A stretch of 64,000 nucleotides of DNA from Strobilurus pachycystidiatus (taxonomy: Eukaryota; Basidiomycota; Agaricomycetes; Agaricales; Physalacriaceae), in NCBI GenBank assembly GCA_019915135.1, contig JAHLMK010000013.1, forward strand, positions 868,001 to 932,000. Reading direction: 5' to 3'. The notes under the pieces were generated by a model. The model made no database searches, was not told the origin of the DNA, and saw only the letters and a list, made by a program, of their open reading frames with translations. Numbering within the stretch: position 1 is the first letter of the stretch; every line of letters begins with the position of its first letter. Position numbers and translations under genes: made by a program. Of the stretch, positions 55,685 through 64,000 are shown piece after piece.

Positions 55685-58412
55685 AGGAAGGGAGGAGGAA
55701 AGGAATGAAGAATAAGAAGACAAGACAAGACAAGACAAGAAGATCAAGAGCACTGAGCAGGAAAAAGAGACGATGTATAATTTGTATACTACCTAGAGAA
55801 CCTCAATCTGTATCCGTTTCTTTTCTTTCGTTACGCGCTGATTCGGGTCGGTATAGGCGCTTTAACGAGTTGCAACGCATTCGCCGGTAAACTCTTTCAA
55901 TGTTCAATCTTGATTGGATACTAATCATACTGCCCCACTACACTCGCCATTGATCGCACTACAGAGACAGTAACTTGCTAATGGTCGGGCGAATCGGAGG
56001 CATCTTGAGGGCTGAGGGTACGTAGTTTAGCTTACTACATGTCCACTTCTTCTGCGAATGGGAGAGGTAAGCCCATAACGATAATCGGATTTTGTGTACA
56101 AATCCTGACTGTTCGTATTCCTTTTTGCTACGCGGTCGCCACTGGATCGGAGGGGAGAATTGTATGTCCCAGGCGATAGAAAAGTGACCGTCAACTGGTC
56201 CATAGATCAGGCGATTCTGTGCATAATAGACACGAGGCGTAAGTAAGTCGGACGAAGAAGAGACGTCGGCCTGCCTATCGTTCAACCACGTACCTCGCTT
56301 CCCGTATACATAATTAATCAAGGGTCTCCACATGTGCAGCACACGACTGGTGAGTTGAGCTCATGCTTTCGATAGCATGACCACCCCGAGGCGTACCATC
56401 TGCTTATGTATGTCAACGGCCGTGTCACTTACGATGAGAGGAGGGGGACACGGATCCGACTGACGAGTGAATATCTAGTGTTGAAAAATCACGAAAAAAG
56501 GTAGCTGCTTCTACTTTCGTGGCGCGGTTCTCAATGGGAGGATTTACAACCACTTTCTGTCAATCGTGGCGCAAGTTGGGCGCAGCCGGACCGCCGGGAC
56601 GCCGCGTCGGCGGATCAGAAGACTCGGAGTTTCTTTTGCTTCTGTGGCGACGTGAACCATCATCATTGCGCTATCAATAACACTAGCTAGGTTCAAATCT
56701 GGTTCAAACCTAAAGCTGCGGAAGCACCGCGATGCACGGCTAGATGTAGATAGCAGATGTACGAGTGATGCGCCGCTAGTAAAATCACGCTTGGTGTCAC
56801 GTCCAGTGGGAGAGTGTGTTGTAAGTGAGATAACAAGGAATTGTGTTGTTCGTATGGTAGGTAGGTATTTACTACTTCTCAAACATCCACTGTAACTATC
56901 TATCTACGATATGTCAATAGGTCAGAGTGCCTGCCAGCACCGGGACTGCTACAAGTCTCTACAAGTATGATGCATTTGCGTCACAAATGGTCACAGCATT
57001 TCAGCGCGTACATCTCTCGTACATTTTCTATCTACATTTATTCATTCATTATGACTCGGCACGGAACATCTTGCCGTGCATCGCGGTGCATTCGCAGCTT
57101 GAACGTAGCTACTGATTGAACGAAGGCTTGGCTTGCGACAGAGCTTAGATCCTTCCGCGCTCTAATGGGTGGCTATCATCGCTAGCTATCACAAGAACGC
57201 GCGTGTACCTAGTATCAATCAATAGGAAGACCCAAGCAGTCAAGCACGACGTGCAGACACGTCGTCATCGTAAGCGCTAGTCACCAACTGCTGAAACCAG
57301 AGCTCGTATGCACTGAGGTCTGGCTTGGCGTAATGGAAATACTCACAGGCCATCGCGACTCGCGAGTACCAGTACCGCCCAAGCATTGAGCCGCAAACGC
57401 CATTGCTGCTTCTAATTGTTAACTTGCAAGCTGGAAGCTGGCTACCGCGCGGTGGATGTGCGCTTACAAAGCAGTGATCGTCTAGACCCGAGTGGCCGAG
57501 TCCTTTTGCAGCTTGCCTTTTTCCGCCGCCATCGTGCATATTCAATATTCAACCTGTGGCCTTCCCCCAGTCGGCATCTTCTGCCACGCAGCTCAGTATC
57601 ATCAGAGAACGTCCAATGTGCTCGAGAAGTCGTCAATAATAATGGTCTGTCACATTCGTACAACCTCGCCTCGGAACTCGCTCGAATTTCAATACAATGG
57701 GTCTTATCTGCAGCATGGGCATGCAGCTGGGAAGGATGCCTTCCCCCGTACCCGGGTGTTATGCGCGCGTTGGACATCAGGACGGAATACCAATGTATAG
57801 AATTGGGGCATACGCGTTATGAACGCGATACGCTTTCTTGGTTGGTCCATAGCCTCAGCCTGTTGGGAGCCGAACGCTGAGCGTTCCGGTCGAATGTACG
57901 GTCTCTAACATCGTTGGAACTGCTTCGAGTATGGTGGCCTGATCGTTTCTACAGGTTACGATGCGACCATACATGACAGCAACAGGCACCAATGAATGCT
58001 ACGCCCATGCGCCAGTGATGTCTGGCCGCCTGTTCCCATTCACGCGTACCACACACATATGGGCACTTTGGATATGCACGCGTTTCTTGCTCTTGGCGCG
58101 GCCAGATCTCTTTCCACATCGGCCTTACAGTAAAGCCTTTTCTGGAATGAGTCTATCATTTCTCCTATCTTCATGAGATCACGCCGTGTGCGATCAAGAT
58201 GCTTCCAATGTCCATGCAACCACGCCTCGACATCACGTTTGGCAAGATTCGCGTTATCAGACTGCCTCCTTGGGGATAATACCCATATGACGCGCCTCAT
58301 TCTCTCGGTCTCTCGTTTGCCTACTTAAAGTCGAGGGTTATCATCCTTCCAGCCAGGCTTCCCCTCTCCCAGTGCAAGTCTTCCCAGCTCAGACACAGAC
58401 CCGGCTCCCAAG
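55685..58412. other. Gene-poor stretch, about 2.7 kb
   Basis: No recognised gene. The 3' flank of the transketolase gene has an AAGACAAGACAAGAC pentamer run near 55718-55740. A minus-strand frame at 55959-56342 (127 codons) and plus-strand frames at 57416-57880 are open but show no motif, signal peptide or splice partner. The M36 promoter must lie at the right end; ACTTAAAG at about 58323-58330 is a weak TATA-like candidate. Confidence 0.35.
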
Positions 58413-60651
58413 ATGGTTTCCTTCACCAAGCTTCTGTCTTTCGTCCTCCTCGCCGTGTCCACACAGGCCGTACCGTTCCCCGCGTCGTCCAAGCATGCCA
58501 CCCACCGCACGCGCGTCGTTGGCAAACGTGGTCTGAAGCTGGAGACCTACCACCCGGAGTCGACCTACAACGTTAGTGTGTTCTTCTAGAAATGCTTTCT
58601 GATTGTGTTGACGTCGCTTCCAAGACTTTTGGTGCCCATGGCAAGGACGTTCCATCCTCGCTGGTCGCTCAGTCCATAAGAGAGAAGACCTCCGCCTTCG
58701 TCGCCTCTGAGCTCGGGATTGATTCGGACAAAGTCGGTTTCACGAGCGGCTTCTCTCATGATCAGGATTCCGAGGCGGTCACATATGCGTACGCGAAGCA
58801 GGTCCATGTAAGTGTTTCCCTTCTATTGTAGAGACCAGAGATATTGACCATTGGAAAGGATGGTGTCGAGTTCATCAACGCCGTCGCGAACGTTGCCTAC
58901 AAGAACAACAAGGTCGTTGCGTTCGGTTCTTCCTTCGTCGACACTGGTTAGTCTCTGCTGTTGTTAGGGTCTTCTATTCGTTTGATCTAATTGAGATCAT
59001 AGACAAGATTGCCGACTCCACGCCTACCATTGCTGTGGAATCCGTGATTGAATCTGTTGAAGACCAACTGGATGGCAAATTCAACGGCTACACCGCTCTG
59101 AACTATCTGTCGTTGGCCGACGGTAGCGTTGCCCTCACCCACGCTATCCAGATCCAGAACGAGGAGACCAACGCGTGGTTCGAGGCCTATGTTGATGCGC
59201 ACTCCGGCGAACTTCTCAGCGTTGTCGACTTTGTTGCTGAGCTCAGTGTATGTTTCATCTCTTCCGCTCCGTCTTCTTCCCGAATCTCATGTTTTGATAG
59301 TACAGGGTCATCCCCATTGAGAAAGATGCAGTGACCGAAGGATTATCGCTCCTTGTGAATCCCGAGAACACCGCCTCCTCCCCGAACGGATGGGTAACCA
59401 GCTCCACCACCGCGTAAGTCCGCTCTTCTGATTTTCGATCATCACTCTAAACCGGTCTCATAGCGGAAACAACGTCGTCTCGTACAAGAGCTCCTCGTCG
59501 TCCGTGACCAGCACGTCCTCGTCAGGTGTCTTCGACTACACCTACAACACCTCGTTGGCGCCTACCGGTGGATCCAACGTTGACGCTGCACGCGTCAACG
59601 CGTTCTACGTCATCAACACCGTCCATGACTTCCTCTACCAGTACGGATGGACCGAGGCATCGTACAACTTCCAGACCGACAACTTCGGCAAGGGAGGTTC
59701 TGGGGGCGATCGCGTCTTGATGAGCGTCCAGGATTCCAGTGGCACGAACAACGCCAACTTTGCCACTCCTCGCGAGTAAGCCGCCATCCTGTTTCTAGTC
59801 ATGAACCAGACCTTGATATGGCGTTTAGTGGCTCCTCGGGAACTTGCAGAATGTACATCTGGACTTTGACCTCCCCTTACCGGGATGGATCCCTCCAGAA
59901 CGACATCATCGTCCACGAGTTCACCCATGGATTGACCAACAGGATGACTGGTGGTGGAACAGGATCTTGCCTTCAAACTACCGAAGCTGGTGGAATGGGC
60001 GAGGGTTGGTCCGATGCCATGGCTGCGTATGTCCATGCCTTTCGAATTGGAGTTCCACGGAGCTGATGTTTGATTAGATGGACTGAGCAGACAGACGCTA
60101 CCGTTCGTGACTACACCATGGCAAGCTGGGTCTACAACTCTGCGGCTGGTATTAGGTCGCACCCGTACTCCACCTCTGCGACTGTCAACCCTCTTCGCTA
60201 CTCCAGCGTCGGCACTCTCAATGAAGTGCACAGTGAGTAAGATCGTTGCAAGGCTTGGACCCTGACTGACGATATGTAGACATTGGCGAGGTGTGGGCCA
60301 ACATTCTGTACAACGTCTACGCTGCGCTCGTCACCGCTCACGGCTGGTCTGCCACCGCCAAGACTGACCCCACCGGCACCGCTGGAAACAATGTCTGGCT
60401 CCACCTCCTTGTTGACGCTCTTGCGCTCCAGCCTTGCAACCCCACTTGTAAGTCAAATAGTCTTCATCCTCAGATACAGGCGCTAACCTAATCTCGTAGT
60501 CCTCACTGCTCGTGATGCGTGGATCCAGGCCGACGTCAACCGATACGCAGGTGCCAACAAGTGTATCCTCTGGAACGCCTTTGCCAGCCGTGGTCTCGGC
60601 AGTGGCGCTGCCAAATATGTCGACAGCTCCACCGTCCCCTCTGGCTGCTAA
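58413..60651 (+). CDS. Secreted fungalysin metalloprotease (M36)
   Basis: Signal peptide [20 protein letters not shown] starts at 58413. An FTP-type propeptide follows ([11 protein letters not shown]; intron; [60 protein letters not shown]). The catalytic part begins [13 protein letters not shown] and contains [20 protein letters not shown], the zinc helix [20 protein letters not shown] (HEFTH) and the third-ligand motif [12 protein letters not shown]. Further on are [20 protein letters not shown] and [17 protein letters not shown]. It ends SSTVPSGC at TAA 60649-60651. About eight introns of roughly 50 nt. The enzyme would be secreted as a zymogen and cleave proteins outside the cell; the motif set is complete. 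Confidence 0.93.
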
Positions 60652-61147
60652 ATTATCTATTTCACTTAAATGCTCAATTGGCATAAATGTGTACATCATG
60701 TGTATCTGTAGAGACCGTGGTGTTTTTGGACTGAGAAGAATGATATACCCAACCCACTAGAGCGACAATTGAGGGGAAGTGCTCATGGGAAATTCAAGTC
60801 AATAGGTCTGTAGCCGTGGTCTTGGACGCGCTGCCAACTATGTCGACAGCACTGCCGTCCCTTTTGACTGTTGACGTTGAATCATCGACTGTTCCAATCA
60901 ATCAAGTTTCCAGTTGGATAACTGACAGCATGTGCATCTGGATAGGTCGTGTTGTGTCACAACGGGATAATGCTATATACTCATCGCAGGAGTGTTCGTG
61001 AAATTCCTAAGTCTTCATATACTAAACGTCTGCAACCTGATAAGTGTCGCATTTGGCATGGATCTATTTGACCTACAGAACACTTGCCATGGGGCATATT
61101 CTACTGACGCAACAGTTCGACGTTCAATTCTCCCATACGGTAGGTGT
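60652..61147. other. Intergenic with M36 tail relic
   Basis: About 500 bp between the M36 gene and the converging DUF300 gene. Apart from the M36 tail fragment at 60812-60874 no coding signal is seen. Confidence 0.5.
60812..60874 (+). pseudogene. Orphan copy of the M36 C-terminal end
   Basis: Twenty codons and a stop read SRGLGRAANYVDSTAVPFDC, against [21 protein letters not shown] at the end of the intact M36 gene 160 bp upstream. Some downstream similarity (CATGTGCATCTG) suggests a tandem copy that has otherwise been deleted. Confidence 0.75.
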
Positions 61148-62910
61148 CTAATATGGTGTCTGCTGCACACGAGCCGCATTTGACATTGACCTATAATGGC
61201 CCAGCAAAACTTGATCGTGTACCCCCGCCTCGACGTGGAATGCCTCCCCGAACGTGACGCGGTCATGTCGGGAAGACGTCTTGCCGCCGAAGTAATAACG
61301 CAACGAGGTAAAAATCTCGTATATGAAGTCAGCGGGGTTAATCGAATCGAATATTGCCTTGAAGGGATTCCCTTTGGGGAGACCGTTGGTCTTATACTCG
61401 CTGAAGTTGTACGCGCTCATCATAAGGAAGCTGAGGAGCACGGTCTGGGCAAGGTCAAGGGTCAGGAAGGTCAAACCAGAGGGTGAGTGGATGCGGGACG
61501 AACCTCGAGGCAGATCAACAAGGCGTTGATTCCATTCACGATCTCAGTCGCGGTATAGCCGCCCGAATCTGCAAGTCGTCAGCTCGGTCGCAAACTTGAG
61601 AGCATGAACAATCATGACCTTTGATGACATCGCGTTTCTTCAACGCCGACAAGATGAGGGATTGCAATGTGGGCAGAAACACGATGAACTTGACGCTGAT
61701 GAACTTCTTCAGAGGGGCACGATTGGCGATTTGGTCCTTAACGAGGAAGAAGAACACGAAAAGGCCGTATAGGGCAATTCTGTCATTAGGAGTCACGGTC
61801 AACCCGATGATAACAGTTGATTCAAAGGAGACGCTACGTACGCCATGCTGATGATGCTGATGATTTGGATATAGGCATACGCATAGTGCGAATCAAGGCC
61901 CTGGTCCTCGCAGAAGACGTTCAACGCCTCGGTGACGATTCCAGCGACGGATCCAAGTGGGCGAACGATGACATATTGGAGTATTGCCCATTTGACGGTG
62001 TACATGAAGTGTGGCTGCATCAAAAGGCATATCAGCTCGAGGTCGAGAAGCATTCCGAGTTTGGGTAGCGCTACTTACGTTCGTCGGCCTGTAACGGAAG
62101 CAGCCAAACTATGTACGGTGGGTCAGTCGATGGATGGATGACTGCTACGCGGCTAGAGGGACGTACGACGGGAAGTTTGCGCTTCTCCTTGTTGGCTAAT
62201 GCATCGGTGACACTGCCTGACGCAGTACTTGCGGCGACATATTGAATAAGGAGAAGACTAAGAGACGCGTCAGCGGTGGTAGTTCGGGCGATACCCATGT
62301 GGGCTACACGTACAAGAATGCGCTAAGAGTGATAGACTTATTGTTCCGGATCAGTTTTCGTATGTCAGACACGCTTAGCTTGTACAAACCTCGTATGCTG
62401 GGGAGGTACGGCGTTGAGTCTATGCCTGGAGAGAATCGTAAGGCAAGGCAGCCTACCAGCTTGGATCAGAGAGAAGTAGGTGTAGCCGTTGTAGTGGTTG
62501 AACGTGAGGAAGGATACAGTGCAGAATACGCTGGGCATGTATAGAATTCGTAGACTGGCAGCAGTTAGAGATCGCGCCCAGGATTGTGATATTAGACAGA
62601 TTACATTTGACGCTGTTCCGTGGGCACGGAGTAGTTGCTGGATCGTCGAGTGAGCTTGCGTTGTGAGACAGAAAGGCCAGGAGAGAAACAGACCGTAAGT
62701 GGAGGTATACACTTCGTCCACTAACGAAGCCGGTCTGGAAATGGAATCAGCTCTATCAAGACAGAAGGACTTGCGATTCCGGGGAGTACGCACGATGAGA
62801 CAACACACTCCGGCAATAACCCACTCGACGCGATGAGCATCCCAGGTTATCGTAGTCCACATGTTCCCATGGCTAGTGGTAGAGTCATCTGAGGCAGGGC
62901 ATTGGGTCAT
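61148..62910 (-). CDS. Ost-alpha/TMEM184 (DUF300) family membrane protein
   Basis: MTQCPASDDSTTSHGNMWTT starts at 62910. Spliced segments give a seven-helix protein: VEWVIAGVCCLI; NYSVPTEQRQM; RILYMPSVFCTVSFLTFNHY; YTYFSLIQAG; FLYLLIQYVAAST; KEKRKLPV. The most conserved core is PHFMYTVKWAILQYVIVRPL, GSVAGIVTEALNVFCEDQGL, SIALYGLFVFFFLVKDQIAN and LKKFISVKFIVFLPTLQSLI. After an intron come YTATEIVNGINALLICLE, an intron, then TVLLSFLMMSAYNFSEYKT and a soluble tail (ADFIYEIFTSLRYYFGGKTS) to TAG at 61150-61148. Family members act as solute transporters or scaffolds at endosomal or plasma membranes; the role here is not known. Many short introns (nine or more). Confidence 0.85.
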
Positions 62911-62994
62911 GTTCAAGCACAGTCAGGCTTAGTTCTGAGCAATGAGAGTCGTCAAAAATCGTGGGTGGTGTCGCGAGACAAGGTCGCGCATGTC

Positions 62995-63001
62995 TTTTAT
63001 A
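62995..63001 (-). promoter_or_regulatory. TATA box of the DUF300 gene
   Basis: TATAAAA on the minus strand, within CTTTATAAAAGAC, lies 85-91 bp upstream of the start codon at 62910. Spacing and sequence are typical. Confidence 0.6.
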
Positions 63002-63524
63002 AAGTAGCGCAAAATTAGCGGCTCAACGCTCAGGCTCTGCCCTGTGGAGCCAGCCACGCCTTCTAGTGCTGCGAGTACAGCGTACACACAGGTATGCAGG
63101 TCTCCGTCGGGTTGCTAATACTTAGGCATCAAAGATCCATAACAGTACGAGAAACGGAAGTGTTTCCAGACCTCTGAACCTGATTAGTGCTATTTATAGT
63201 GCTTCCTCGCGCCAGCAGACGCGACTTGAAACACTTCATTGAACGGAGAAGGGTTTTGAGTGCAGGCCGGCGGTGGGTGACGTGGTCAGTGAGTCAGCCT
63301 TCATAGGCTAATAGAGTGGAACTCCGACGGAGGTGTTGGTACGATGCTGGTGCAGTGAAACTGTTAAAATGAGATGCTCCACTGAATCTCGTCGAGGTAC
63401 TGTAGTAGTGAATACGCCTGTGGCGGGCTTCCCGATGTCCACGGCGGTCTTTCGGGAAGGCTGCAGCGGCGAAAGTCACAATGAACAGATTTAGACGGGA
63501 TCGCCCAGCCAGCCCTAGCGAGCC

Positions 63525-63871
63525 CTACAGTGAGAAGAGGGTGTTCAGTATCTCCGTCACATTGCACATAGCCCACCCAGACAACCAGACGGACGACGAG
63601 CGTGAGGGGGGCTGCCAGTGCTTGGCCGCGGCGACGTTCACGTTGGAGAGCTCCTCCCTTATAGGTACAGTATTCCTTTCCGAGGGAGCCGCGGTGATAG
63701 ACAGCATGGTAGAGAAAGATGCGGACGAACCTGATCTGGGAGCAGGATAGAGCGGGTCAGGCGCTAAGTAGCCCTAGAGTAGCTCGTGCGCTCTGATTTC
63801 GAAGATCACTTCAAAGCAGGTCTGAAATAACTACCTTGCAGCGGCAAAAGAGCAGTAAAAGAGCTCGCCAT
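63525..63871 (-). CDS. Hypothetical small protein (weak model)
   Basis: ATG 63871 gives MASSFTALLPLQ. A GTAGTT donor and an intron ending GATCAG at about 63731 splice in phase to GSSASFSTMLSITAAPSE, KHWQPPSRSSSVWLSGWAM and CNVTEILNTLFSL with TAG at 63527-63525. An alternative acceptor opens another frame of about 120 codons (FVRIFLYHAVYHRGSLGK). No family recognised; the two competing frames make the model doubtful. Confidence 0.25.
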
Positions 63872-64000
63872 GATAATTTGACATCGGTGGGATCAGAGCC
63901 TGATCGGCGCTTGTATCAAGAATGAACATCGATGATGATGATGCTGGTGGACGTCTATGGGCGCCGGAACCCGGGCCGAACGCGTTGGCCCGGCCACGTG

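Larger units (their letters stand above)
62911..64000. other. Right-hand end: promoter of the DUF300 gene and weak ORFs
   Basis: The left part holds the DUF300 promoter. The remainder contains only one weak gene candidate (63525-63871, minus). The window ends in GGCCACGTG, an E-box-like palindrome of no proven role. Confidence 0.35.

Noticed and set aside
55959..56342. Minus-strand ORF of 127 codons in the 2.7-kb gene-poor stretch
   Set aside because: No motif, signal peptide, promoter or splice partner was found; the length is within chance for this composition.

Overview
This window is nuclear DNA from a filamentous basidiomycete, most likely a wood- or litter-decaying Agaricomycete. The evidence is many short GT-AG introns (about 45-60 nt) with CTAAT-type branch points, roughly balanced base composition, basidiomycete-specific families (a DUF6535 membrane protein, TKL-like kinases) and a set of secreted plant-polymer enzymes (AA14 LPMO, GH7 cellulase, M36 fungalysin). 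No rRNA, CRISPR array, intact transposon or bacterial-type operon was seen. Gene models below are hand-spliced from reading frames; spans run from start codon to stop codon and include introns.

Left part (1-25 kb): housekeeping genes. The 3' part of VPS39 (HOPS tethering) is followed head-to-tail by a decayed partial copy of itself. Then come an ankyrin-repeat protein, the mRNA export receptor MEX67, a striking fusion of a TKL-like kinase domain with a C-terminal cyclin-like domain, cyanase, the LYR-motif assembly factor SDHAF3, and a homeodomain factor whose recognition-helix residues IWFQ sit on a 12-nt microexon. Two gene-poor stretches (17.3-19.5 kb and 21.1-24.1 kb) lie around the homeobox gene.

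Middle (25-45 kb): a disordered orphan protein, a decayed heme-thiolate peroxidase, a DUF6535 membrane protein, a coiled-coil protein with a C-terminal S-P-x-K repeat, an AA14 LPMO, a tiny Cys/His protein, an M3 oligopeptidase, a secreted DUF2183 (App1-like) protein, an AT-hook protein with a 30-residue poly-Gln tract, and a membrane-anchored GH5 beta-1,3-glucanase.

Right part (45-64 kb): a tandem segmental duplication of a divergent two-gene module (an APH-like phosphotransferase facing away from a small uncharacterised protein). The duplication also copied the last ~94 bp of the adjacent GH7 gene, so a GH7 tail fragment marks the junction between the two units. GH7, a transketolase-family gene, a long gene-poor stretch, an M36 fungalysin with an orphan copy of its C-terminus just downstream, and an Ost-alpha/TMEM184 (DUF300) membrane protein follow.

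The genes are individually promoted. Cooperation is at most thematic: secreted hydrolases and oxidases for plant biomass (AA14, GH7, M36, relic peroxidase) among general cell-biology genes. The most unusual items are the kinase-cyclin fusion, the duplicated APH/unknown pair with its near-perfectly conserved non-coding block, and the homeobox microexon.
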